The position numbers and the translations under genes were made by a program. From an uncultured Verrucomicrobia subdivision 3 bacterium (GTDB lineage Bacteria; Verrucomicrobiota; Verrucomicrobiia; Limisphaerales; UBA11358), in contig CAIOIC010000132.1 of the NCBI GenBank assembly GCA_903858275.1, positions 1 through 64,000 on the forward strand: a DNA stretch of 64,000 bases, written 5' to 3'. The notes beneath the pieces are model-generated. The model was given only the letters and a program-made list of their open reading frames with translations. It was not told the origin of the DNA and made no database searches. How positions within the stretch are numbered: the stretch's first letter is position 1; every line of letters starts with the position of its first letter. Shown one piece after another: positions 1-7,435 of this stretch.

Positions 1-3
1 AAA

Positions 4-81
4 TGGTCGGGGCGGGGAGATTTGAACTCCCGACCTCTTGCACCCCAAGCAAGCGCGCTAGCCGGGCTACGCTACGCCCCG
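4..81 (-). tRNA. tRNA-Pro (anticodon GGG)
   Basis: Read on the minus strand, a complete cloverleaf can be folded. The acceptor stem CGGGGCG pairs with CGCCCCG, the T arm is GGGAG-TTCAAAT-CTCCC, and the anticodon arm is CTTGC-TTGGGGT-GCAAG. The seven-base anticodon loop TTGGGGT places GGG at positions 34-36, so the tRNA decodes CCC/CCU proline codons. The CCA end is encoded in the DNA (TGG at 4-6 on the plus strand). There is no integrase or duplicated 3' end beside it, so it does not look like an occupied integration site within this window. Confidence 0.95.
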
Positions 82-328
82 AACCATAAATTGATTGGTT
101 GTCCGCCTCTCCGCGCAATAGCATTTAAACTATTTCACATGCCGATACGGAAACCGTAAAACCTTTAACAACTAACTGAAGAAAGATTCCGTCAGGCGAA
201 AACGCCGCTCTTGAACCTGATTTGCAACAAGCTGTTACTAAAAAGATTCTGCCCGATTCACGATTAAGGGCAAGCTCATTCATTCGCCAGAGTTAGCGCA
301 CGAAGGCGCATGTCAAATCAGCGCAACA

Positions 329-1123
329 TTACGGGCTGTAAACATGTGCATAATATTGGCGGTTGGAATCGCTGACGCACCAGAGATTGAGAGGAGCGGT
401 GGAAGTCGGACACTTGTAGTATCGGGCACTGCCATCTGAAAAAGAATGATTAGAACCACCTGAGCCGGATGACCCCGAACCGGAAGTCGCCCCCCTTCCA
501 GAATGCCGGCTTTGCTCAAGCACTAAATCAACATCATTGCCGCCAGTTCCCTCCATTAAATCCATGTAGTAATCAGCTCGATCCGTGCACTTTTCGCCAA
601 GAAGGATTGTATCGCTGGGATATAGAATGACATTTTCTTTAATACCATTGGCGAAATTTGCCACATCCGTCATCGTCGGGTTTGGAACTCCACAGTTGTC
701 AGCAATCCAGTCGTTCCAGCCATTGATTAGATAACTGCGCGGCGCGGCGTCGGCGACATTATTTGTAGACGTTCCAGTTAGCGGCAATTGCCCATAGCCA
801 ACGTCTGTCGGACAAAGGAGCATTTTCACATTCCGACCATAATTATCGTAGAAGCTGCCCGGCCAGCGTTCAATGCTTGACCGTCTGGGGTAATAGCCTT
901 GGTTGTCATCTACATACAGACGCGAGGCGAGACCCAACTGCCGCAGGTTGTTGAGGCAGGCGATGCGTTTGCCCGCTTCTTTCGCCCGGCCCAAGGCCGG
1001 CAAGAGCATGGCCGCCAATATGGCAATGATGGCGATGACCACGAGCAACTCAATCAGGGTAAAAGCCGTGGCGGCGCGATTTTTTTCGCACCGACCAAAA
1101 AATGAATTTTCAAATATTTTCAT
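329..1123 (-). CDS. prepilin-type N-terminal cleavage/methylation protein (DUF1559-like)
   Basis: This 264-residue protein has the type IV prepilin signature [20 protein letters not shown] after a 20-residue basic leader. The residue before the cleavage site is Ala (A20-F21) rather than the usual Gly, and the Glu at mature position 5 is present. The rest is a globular domain ending in an [12 protein letters not shown] segment, which resembles the H-X9-DG tail of DUF1559/xcpT-type proteins that are heavily duplicated in Verrucomicrobia, Planctomycetes and Lentisphaerae. These are probably exported by a T2SS- or T4P-like machine; their precise role is not known. A Gly/Ser-rich stretch lies just before the C-terminal motif. 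It is a stand-alone gene, 5 kb from the minor-prepilin operon and divergent from the small membrane protein gene on its right. Confidence 0.88.
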   Translation of the reverse strand: MKIFENSFFGRCEKNRAATAFTLIELLVVIAIIAILAAMLLPALGRAKEAGKRIACLNNLRQLGLASRLYVDDNQGYYPRRSSIERWPGSFYDNYGRNVKMLLCPTDVGYGQLPLTGTSTNNVADAAPRSYLINGWNDWIADNCGVPNPTMTDVANFANGIKENVILYPSDTILLGEKCTDRADYYMDLMEGTGGNDVDLVLEQSRHSGRGATSGSGSSGSGGSNHSFSDGSARYYKCPTSTAPLNLWCVSDSNRQYYAHVYSP

Positions 1124-1193
1124 AACCAGCGATCACCAGGATGCGTCTGACATATCATTCGACGCTTGGAACATGTCAGGCGTTACAAGTTTT

Positions 1194-1631
1194 ATGACTA
1201 AAAAAAATGCTATCCTGATTGCGGTCGCAGTGATTTTGGCGGCGGTCTATGTGGTTTATTTCACAGATTGGTTCGCGCCCAAAACGGTTCAAATATATCA
1301 CATTGTCAGAACCCCACACACCCGCAAAGCAAAAGCCAAGAAGGTGGAGCCGCTGCTGATTTTTGGGATCAATCAAAAGCTTAAATTAACCGAAATCAAG
1401 GTCGTTCCGGCTGCCGAATTTAAGACAAACCAGTTTACTCTTCCGCTTTGGCACCTGGTTTCTGATTCAAACTCCGTCGCAGTGGGTTCCATTATCTACG
1501 GCCAGTCCATCCGCGGTTTAAAGCCAGCCATCAAGGGAGCGGTGCCTCAACCTCTTGCAACCAATGTCGCCTATCATCTCATCGTTACGGCGGATGTAAT
1601 CAAGGCGGAACACGATTTTGTATTGAAATAA
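1194..1631 (+). CDS. small single-pass membrane/secreted protein, unknown function
   Basis: The ORF track opens at 903, but bases 903-1123 lie antisense to the prepilin gene, so a start at 1194 (MTKKNAILIAV...) or 1173 (MSGVTSF) is far more likely. From 1194 the product is 145 residues. It has an N-terminal hydrophobic helix (about residues 5-21, AILIAVAVILAAVYVVYF) followed by about 120 residues with no recognised domain but a plausible beta-rich exported composition (repeated Val/Ile, basic KAKAKK segment). No good ribosome binding site is visible at either start. I do not recognise the family. The position divergent from a prepilin gene hints at a cell-envelope role, but that is only context. 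Confidence 0.55.
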   Translation: MTKKNAILIAVAVILAAVYVVYFTDWFAPKTVQIYHIVRTPHTRKAKAKKVEPLLIFGINQKLKLTEIKVVPAAEFKTNQFTLPLWHLVSDSNSVAVGSIIYGQSIRGLKPAIKGAVPQPLATNVAYHLIVTADVIKAEHDFVLK

Positions 1632-2198
1632 CTTCAGTTCAAAATTCCCTCCACCAATTCAGCGGCACTGGCGATGGCTTACAATTGATCAGGATTTTTA
1701 CAGCACAAGGTTGAGCGCCGTTACAAGCGACTTTATCAGTTGCCATGACCATTTTCCATTGACACGCCCACCGTCCCAAAGACTGGACATAAGCTAGAAT
1801 ACCCAGCCTCCAGACAAGGGGCAAGATTCCCACATTGAAACGTTAACGTTAAGCTATTCTTTACCAAGCTGAGGTCTAATTGTTGTAAGTGCTTGATAGA
1901 GCATCTAAAACTTTACCATTTCTTTACCATTGAAATCTTTTGCGAGTGGTAAAGTTCTGGCGTGGGCACCCATGACCCACACCCTTCTCCCGCAGGAGAA
2001 TGCCCAAATAAAAACTTTGAAAACAGCCACAGCCCCGATCCAGAAGCCCCGCCCCTGAATACGGCCAACACCGCCAGCGGTCGAAACTGTTTTTGCCGGC
2101 CAACCGCCACCACCCAGCGGGGCCGCCGACAAGGAACTTTTTACGCCGAGTGCCGCCGACTGTCAAAAATATTTTAAAATAAAAAAATAGGGGGATCA
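1632..2198. other. intergenic stretch without a supported gene
   Basis: About 570 bases separate the small membrane protein from the GDYXXLXY gene, whose stop lies at the right edge. The ORFs in the track here (for example 1905-2132, 1913-2113, 1924-2202, 1639-1833) overlap one another in several frames, have low-complexity Gly/Trp/Arg-rich translations and no family resemblance, so I leave them out. A short repeat of 'tttaccatt' occurs near 1912-1930. No tRNA, terminator or promoter stood out. Confidence 0.5.
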
Positions 2199-2744
2199 TC
2201 ATCGTCCAACATCTTTCATGGCATCGGCATACGGTCGGCCGTCCACTAACACTTCCTTGATTTTCACGCGACCCGAAGCCGGCACCACCGCCTGCACGGT
2301 GAGTTTGCCGGCGGGATTACCCTGCCCTTCGGGGACGAAATATTTTTCAATACCGTAAACGACGTGAACGGCATTGCTTGCATTCCACCGGTTCCCATCG
2401 CTTCGGCCTTGAACCAAAACCTCCCCGATTCCGGCCGCCAGTTCATTCGTGCTGGCGCGGCTGACCTGGTAAAAATGATTTGTGCCCGGCACCAGGGCGA
2501 CAAAGATTTTCGTGCCGTAGGACAAATCCTTTTTTACGGGCGGCAAAAACAAGTTTGTCGGCACATCGCTGATATTGTAGTCCATAATCATATAATCGCC
2601 GCGCAGCAGGTCGCGCGGGTCCACCCGCCGGGTTTCCAGCAAGATGATTTGGCCATGAGACAGCGCGTGTTCCTGCGTGGCCACGGTATAGGCAATCCAC
2701 GCGCATTGCAGGGCGAGCACCAGGACGAGCAGCTTGAGTTTCAT
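2199..2744 (-). CDS. GDYXXLXY domain-containing protein
   Basis: This 181-residue protein starts with a hydrophobic signal or anchor (KLKLLVLVLALQCAWIAYTVA) and contains the family-defining run RGDYMIMDYNIS at about residues 48-59, preceded by ETRRVDPRDLL. Those features match the GDYXXLXY family, whose function is unknown and which is repeatedly found next to DUF2157 and DUF4401 membrane proteins. Its ATG overlaps the stop of the upstream DUF2157 gene by four bases (ATGA), so the two are translationally coupled. The expected DUF4401 partner is not seen; the DUF2157 protein may cover that role. The substrate or process is not predictable from sequence. Confidence 0.85.
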   Translation of the reverse strand: MKLKLLVLVLALQCAWIAYTVATQEHALSHGQIILLETRRVDPRDLLRGDYMIMDYNISDVPTNLFLPPVKKDLSYGTKIFVALVPGTNHFYQVSRASTNELAAGIGEVLVQGRSDGNRWNASNAVHVVYGIEKYFVPEGQGNPAGKLTVQAVVPASGRVKIKEVLVDGRPYADAMKDVGR

Positions 2745-3943
2745 CGAGCCTCCGGCGTGGTTGAATTATTAATTTGCTGCATCAGCTTCCGGCGCTTCTT
2801 TTCGAGATAGACGCCGAAGACGATGAGAAAGATTCCCGACACCAGAAACATGACACCGGTGCGCGCCAGAGAGCCAAACAGACCGATGTAGGCGGATAAA
2901 ATATCAAGCGCGATGAACACGATGCCGAGGTTGACGAGAAACCTGGAGCGGGTTTGCAGCCCCACCTGAATTTGCAGCAGGCAGAACACGAAGAGCGCCA
3001 AGGTGCCGCCCAGATAGCTCCACGAATCGCCCCAGTAAAAACGGCGGGCACCGCCGAGGGAATCCAACTGCCAACAGCCAAACCAAACGGTGGTCATGAA
3101 AACCACCATGCCGACGGCCGCCGAAAACCACGTCCAGCGCCATTGGCGGTTAAGCGCGGGCAAGTTGCGAACGCCCAGCGCGGGCAAAGCCACCGCCAGC
3201 GCGGCTAACGCCAAAAAGATTCCGTGGTGTTTTTCGGATTCCCAGCCGCTAAAAAACATTTTCCATGTCAGGGGATAAAAGAAAACCAGAAAGCCGAGCA
3301 AGCCGAGCCTTTCGGTGACCTCGGCGAATTCCTTGAAACCGCCCCGGCGCAACAGCCAGCCCGCACCGAGATAAATCAGGCCCAGCAGCGAGTAGAGCAA
3401 AATCTGGCGCTGATCGGAGCCGACATAAATCCAGCCGCCGCGTTCGTTGACTTCGAGGCCGAACCACAGGCCAAATGCCAGCAGCAGCAAAACAAATTGC
3501 GCCTGGGAGCGCAGCAGCCACGGCAGCGCGGCGAGGCCCAGCCACCAGAGCAGAAAAGCATTAGGCGTCCGCGAAACCAGATTGTAAATCTGGCCGAGCA
3601 GCGCGATATTCACCAGAAAGAGGCCGGAGCCGATGAGATGCAGCGCCTCGCCGGTTTTGCGGTATTGGCCGTGAACTTCGCGCAACCACCAGCCGCCGCC
3701 ATGCGCCCCCAGCAGGAGCAGGACTCCGGCAGCGATTTTGACGCCGCGCGGGATTTCATTCCAGTGCGCCGAGATGAGCAAAATGATGCCCGCCGTGATG
3801 AGCACCGCGCCGATGATGGAAATGATGGCGAGAAATTTATTCCCGCCGTCCTCCTTGAACTGGAAGTGCTGGATGATTTTCTGCCGCTGCTCCCCGGTGA
3901 TGAGGCCGGCATCGTGAAGCTTTTGAATGTCCGCGTGGTTCAT
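2741..3943 (-). CDS. DUF2157 domain-containing polytopic membrane protein
   Basis: The ORF is open from 4036, but I place the start at 3943 (MNHADIQKLHDAGLITGEQ...) because DUF2157 proteins begin with this kind of short helical segment and the 31 upstream residues look non-coding. The 400-residue product has an amphipathic N-terminus followed by about a dozen hydrophobic segments, beginning FLAIISIIGAVLITAGIILLISAHW, the typical DUF2157 opening. Its C-terminus ends in a basic tail (LEKKRRKLMQQ). It overlaps the GDYXXLXY gene downstream by four bases, a pairing that recurs in many bacteria. No function is established for the family; it is presumably an inner-membrane protein. Confidence 0.85.
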   Translation of the reverse strand: MNHADIQKLHDAGLITGEQRQKIIQHFQFKEDGGNKFLAIISIIGAVLITAGIILLISAHWNEIPRGVKIAAGVLLLLGAHGGGWWLREVHGQYRKTGEALHLIGSGLFLVNIALLGQIYNLVSRTPNAFLLWWLGLAALPWLLRSQAQFVLLLLAFGLWFGLEVNERGGWIYVGSDQRQILLYSLLGLIYLGAGWLLRRGGFKEFAEVTERLGLLGFLVFFYPLTWKMFFSGWESEKHHGIFLALAALAVALPALGVRNLPALNRQWRWTWFSAAVGMVVFMTTVWFGCWQLDSLGGARRFYWGDSWSYLGGTLALFVFCLLQIQVGLQTRSRFLVNLGIVFIALDILSAYIGLFGSLARTGVMFLVSGIFLIVFGVYLEKKRRKLMQQINNSTTPEAR

Positions 3944-4051
3944 TTGAAATAATTGGGCGACGGTGCATTTGTGAACCAAACCGCGGCCGCATTCAATTGA
4001 AATTTCCGCACCGGGCGACAAGCAAACGCATCGCAATGGAAACGACGGCGG

Positions 4052-5926
4052 CTATTCAAAGCGAACCACATACCATCGGCGCGGGCCAAGACTCACGGTC
4101 ATGGTGGCGGAAACGGAAGCCACCAGCGTGGCGCGGTGCTGCCGGAGCCAGGCTTGAATGGTCAGGTGATGTTCGCCCAATACGGTTTCGCCGACCACCG
4201 CGTATCTGATCTGGCGGGCGCGGATTTGCGCCAGCGAATCGGTGAATAAAACATGTTCCACCCGCCGCTGACCGAAGGGGCGCCACAGCGAAATTTCCGT
4301 GTCGTCCGCGGCGCCCACAAATCCCACCACGAAACCATCATCCGGCAAGGCGGCGCGCACTTTGGCCAAGGGATCCGGCCGATCCGCATAGGTGAGATAA
4401 ACCTCCCGGATGCGATTGGCAAAAGCGTGGTTCGCGCCGGCGTTGCCGAGGAAATGGAATACAGTTCGCACCGGCCATAGCGGACGGGCGGGAGTCAGAA
4501 TGACCGCAACGAACGCCAGCAGCATCAACGCCAACGCCAGCCGCCGCCACCAACGGCGTCGGACCAAACCCGATTGAGCGGAACCACAGAGCAGCGCCGG
4601 CAGCAGCAGCGGATAATAGGCGGATACGAGGCGCGCCAGCGTCATCATTCCCGACTTGGCGAAGAAAAACAGCAGGGCCACATACGGCGCCGCCAGCAAC
4701 GCGCGCGGCGGCCCGGCGCGGCGCGGCGATGGACCGGGAGAACGCCGAAGCCACGCCGTCAAAACGGAAACCGCCAGCAGCACACTTAAACCAAAACCCA
4801 AACCGGCGGCCTCCTCGGTGGGAATTTCCCCCAGCCGGTAAAAATACGCTTCGAAATTGGCGGCGAGCAGCGCGTTGATCTTATCCGGCAGGAATGTGAG
4901 GATGGAATGATTCCACCAGCCCGCCAGCGGAAAGAGGGGCGGGACAAAATTACTGGTCAGGAACACGGTTGTGTTGCCGAGAATTCCCACCAGCGGATTT
5001 CGACTGACGATGCTGGTGGCGCTTTCCAAAATCATTCCCGTCCAGTCACCGCAGTGGAGATGGTTCAAGATCGCGGTGGGGAGAAACGAGGCGAGCAGCG
5101 CCAGCAACATCACCGCAAAACTGGCCACGGTTTTGGAAAATAATTTCGGCAGCAGCGGCAAAAAAACGATGAGCCACGGGAGCAGCAGCGGCAGATTGCC
5201 GGGCTTGGCCCCGGTCAGCAACGCGGCGGCCAGCAATGATAACCACACTTCCCAAATCCGGTGGGATTTTTGGGCGCGTAAGGCGAAGTCCACCGCCGCC
5301 AGCGCATAAACCGCCGCGCAGGCGTCGTTGCCGATACTGCCCGCCTGAAGCAAAAAATTATAACCCGTCGGCAGCAGCCACATCCAGGGCCACGCCACCC
5401 GGGCCGAAACACCGAGGCGGGTAAAGACGCTGAAGACCAAGCCGGGCAGCAGGAGGAACGGCAGAAAATTGATCAGGAAAAGGGCGCGGTCGGACCGGGT
5501 GGCGGCAAGGATGGGCGCCATCAACCATTCAAACCCGCAACTGCGGCCGTTCATCCGTTGGTTGCCGGTGTGCAGCCAATGCCATTGCCCGTCCGCCAGC
5601 CAGTGCAGCACGCGCGGCAGCCGGTAGGTCAAGGCGTCGTAATTGCTCGGCGGGTAAAGCGCGCCGCCCAGAAAGACGAGCGCCGCCAGCGCGGTGAAAA
5701 CGAGCGGGAATGGCCGCGCCAGTCGTGATTTGATCCGCGACCAGCCAGAACGCTGTCCATCGCGAAGCAACTCGCTTCGCGCCAGGAAAAGCAGGAGCAA
5801 GCTGAGAGCGGCGAAGAGGGCGTAGCCGATCCGATTCAACTGGCCCAGCGCCGACAAAATCCAACCGGCGGCGCTGGCCAGCGCCGAGACGAGCAACCAG
5901 ATTCGGACGAGCGGCAGGAAGGACAT
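4052..5926 (-). CDS. polytopic membrane glycosyltransferase-like protein (GT39/ArnT-like)
   Basis: This 624-residue protein has roughly 12 hydrophobic segments. Near residue 95 it carries an SNYDALTYRLPRVLHWL motif, like the acidic loop (Y/D...Y-H/R-x-P) of PMT/GT39-type lipid-linked sugar transferases. A second loop contains GNQRMNGRSCGFEW. A soluble C-terminal portion after the last membrane segment contains a YADRPDPLAKVRAALPDDGFVVGF stretch. By family it would transfer a sugar from an undecaprenyl- or polyprenyl-phosphate carrier on the periplasmic side; the acceptor cannot be inferred. It is divergent from the pilus operon and is not obviously in an operon with the DUF2157 gene (115 bases apart). 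It could equally be a 'hypothetical membrane protein' of the same fold. Confidence 0.7.
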   Translation of the reverse strand: MSFLPLVRIWLLVSALASAAGWILSALGQLNRIGYALFAALSLLLLFLARSELLRDGQRSGWSRIKSRLARPFPLVFTALAALVFLGGALYPPSNYDALTYRLPRVLHWLADGQWHWLHTGNQRMNGRSCGFEWLMAPILAATRSDRALFLINFLPFLLLPGLVFSVFTRLGVSARVAWPWMWLLPTGYNFLLQAGSIGNDACAAVYALAAVDFALRAQKSHRIWEVWLSLLAAALLTGAKPGNLPLLLPWLIVFLPLLPKLFSKTVASFAVMLLALLASFLPTAILNHLHCGDWTGMILESATSIVSRNPLVGILGNTTVFLTSNFVPPLFPLAGWWNHSILTFLPDKINALLAANFEAYFYRLGEIPTEEAAGLGFGLSVLLAVSVLTAWLRRSPGPSPRRAGPPRALLAAPYVALLFFFAKSGMMTLARLVSAYYPLLLPALLCGSAQSGLVRRRWWRRLALALMLLAFVAVILTPARPLWPVRTVFHFLGNAGANHAFANRIREVYLTYADRPDPLAKVRAALPDDGFVVGFVGAADDTEISLWRPFGQRRVEHVLFTDSLAQIRARQIRYAVVGETVLGEHHLTIQAWLRQHRATLVASVSATMTVSLGPRRWYVVRFE

Positions 5927-6017
5927 GGTTCAAGCCAATTTAAAATGGCTGAAGGCCAGAATATCGGTTCGATCGGGGAAAGCCAGCCTGACGGCGGAAA
6001 TGGTGGAATCGAAGGCC

Positions 6018-6120
6018 GTGTCCTAATTTCGGAGCGCGGCGCTGTGAGCCGCAGCCCGTCGCCCGGCAAATCAAGCCGCTGCGGGTCACAGACCCGCGCT
6101 CCGTTTTCAAATCAGGACAC
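6018..6120. repeat. 103-bp imperfect palindromic intergenic repeat
   Basis: The segment opens GTGTCCTaATTT..GGAGCGCGG and closes CCGCGCTCCgttttcAAATcAGGACAC, so the two ends are reverse complements. The interior continues the symmetry (GCTGTGAGCCGCAGC against GCTGCGGGTCACAG). Half of the same sequence recurs at 18942-18986. It lies in the divergent spacer between the GT39-like gene and the pilus operon and is noncoding in all frames of interest. Confidence 0.85.
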
Positions 6121-6139
6121 TACCGAATCGAAATTAAAT

Positions 6140-6169
6140 TTGTCATCATGGCATGATGCGTGCTAATGT
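6140..6169 (+). promoter_or_regulatory. candidate sigma70-type promoter of the minor-prepilin operon
   Basis: TTGTCA is followed after 18 bases by TAATGT, with a TGC extended -10 directly before it. The expected transcription start is near 6176, giving a leader of about 23 bases to the ATG at 6199. Found by eye, not by a scoring model. Confidence 0.5.
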
Positions 6170-6198
6170 TTTGAAGTTGAGGTAGAATAACTTGTCAA

Positions 6199-6777
6199 AT
6201 GCGCTTTAATTTAAAACAACCCAAGCCGCTTGGCGAAGACCAACCCAAACAAGGCAGAAAACGGGAGGCGGGCCTGACGCTGGTGGAGGTCGTTGTATCC
6301 GTGGCCATTGTGGCGCTGGTGTTTGGGGCGATTCTGAACGGCTATATCTCCACAGCCAAAAAAATTGAATGGACCGGCTACTCTCAAGCCGCCCAATCGC
6401 TCGGGCTGCAGTCAGTGGAACAGGCCCGGGGGGCGGTCTGGGATATTGCGATGGGCAAGAATCAACTGACCAATATTACATTACTGTCCTCTTCCTGGAA
6501 TGAGAGCACGAAGACTTACAGCGGATTTACGACCAATGTTTTGGATGTGCCCATCAAAGGCACGAACGTGGTAATGGCCACCAACTTTATCACCATTCAG
6601 CAAATCAACATCAGCGGTTCGACCAATGTCCAGATTCTGCTTCAGATCATGCGGGTGGACACGGTGTGGCCGTTCACCGGCTGGGGGAATAACAGCATCC
6701 GGTATTACACCAATTCCATCGGCACCTATTTTGCACCGGACAATCGCGATCCCACCACGCTGGGGGTTGGCAGCTGA
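6199..6777 (+). CDS. minor prepilin, PilV/GspI-like
   Basis: The 192-residue product has a long basic leader (about 30 residues) ending in G, then LTLVEVVVSVAIVALVFGAI, the class III signal with Glu5 of the mature chain present. The helix continues into SLGLQSVEQARGAVWDI, the kind of alpha1 extension seen in PilV/GspI pseudopilins. The C-terminal part is Asn/Thr-rich. The protein should be cleaved by a prepilin peptidase not found in this window and join the tip complex that primes pilus assembly. It is the first of three prepilin-like genes separated by only 6 and 4 bases, so they are almost certainly co-transcribed and their products probably interact. Confidence 0.85.
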   Translation: MRFNLKQPKPLGEDQPKQGRKREAGLTLVEVVVSVAIVALVFGAILNGYISTAKKIEWTGYSQAAQSLGLQSVEQARGAVWDIAMGKNQLTNITLLSSSWNESTKTYSGFTTNVLDVPIKGTNVVMATNFITIQQINISGSTNVQILLQIMRVDTVWPFTGWGNNSIRYYTNSIGTYFAPDNRDPTTLGVGS

Positions 6778-6783
6778 GGCACC

Positions 6784-7431
6784 ATGAAACTTTCACCACT
6801 CAATCAAAATAACAGGAAACCCCGGCTCACCGGGGCCGGTGGGTTCACCCTGGTCGAGATGATGGTCGCGATGGCCATATTCATGATCGCGGTCGCCGCG
6901 TTATTGAGCGCGCATATGATGGGGTTGAAACAGAATCAACTGATAGAGAGCAAGGCGGGAGCCAGCGACTCCTCCCGCCGGGCGATCAACAATCTCACGA
7001 AGGACATCCGTTCCGCCAAAATGTGGTTCATCGGAAACATGTCCGGTACAAATTTCACCGCCATCAACAGCGGGCGGGAGCAAGGCACGGCCCTGGCGCT
7101 ATGCGTAACCACCAACGGCTCCCAGTTTATTTATTATTATTTTGATTTGGCGGACACCAATAACAGCAACGGCAAATTAATGAGCACCACGAGCACCAAT
7201 TGGAACCCGGTGGTGCTGGCCTCCAATCTGATCAACACTCTGTACTTCACCGCGGAAAATTACAACGGCGTGGTTCAAACCAACAACTGGACCAGCAAGA
7301 GCTATAAAAACGTGATCCACACGACCCTGCAGTTCCGCCAATTCCAATTTCCCACCACCACGGTCGGGTCCAATTGCCTGTACGACTTCTACCAACTGGA
7401 TTACCGGGCCACGCCACATCTACCCGAATAA
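6784..7431 (+). CDS. minor prepilin, PilW/GspJ-like
   Basis: This 215-residue protein carries a Gly-Phe cleavage site in GGFTLVEMMVAMAIFMIAVAALL, with Glu5 retained. After the helix comes SSRRAINNLTKDIRSAKMW, a segment that matches the GspJ/PilW layout in which a helical stretch with 'R..l..l..dlr.A' precedes the beta domain. The remainder is Asn/Thr/Tyr-rich beta. It starts six bases after the PilV-like gene and ends four bases before the PilX-like one. The likely role is a minor pseudopilin in the tip-initiation complex of a type IV pilus or type II secretion system; the companion pilM-pilQ genes favour the pilus. Confidence 0.85.
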   Translation: MKLSPLNQNNRKPRLTGAGGFTLVEMMVAMAIFMIAVAALLSAHMMGLKQNQLIESKAGASDSSRRAINNLTKDIRSAKMWFIGNMSGTNFTAINSGREQGTALALCVTTNGSQFIYYYFDLADTNNSNGKLMSTTSTNWNPVVLASNLINTLYFTAENYNGVVQTNNWTSKSYKNVIHTTLQFRQFQFPTTTVGSNCLYDFYQLDYRATPHLPE

Positions 7432-7435
7432 ACGT

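Noticed and set aside
1-81. tRNA-Pro as an integration site
   Set aside because: No integrase, no direct repeat of the tRNA 3' end and no foreign gene content next to it.
903-1193. Upstream part of ORF 903-1631
   Set aside because: The first 97 codons run antisense to the DUF1559-type prepilin, so a downstream ATG (1194 or 1173) is far more probable.
1905-2202. Three overlapping short ORFs in the left spacer
   Set aside because: They use different frames over the same bases, have low-complexity translations and no ribosome binding site.
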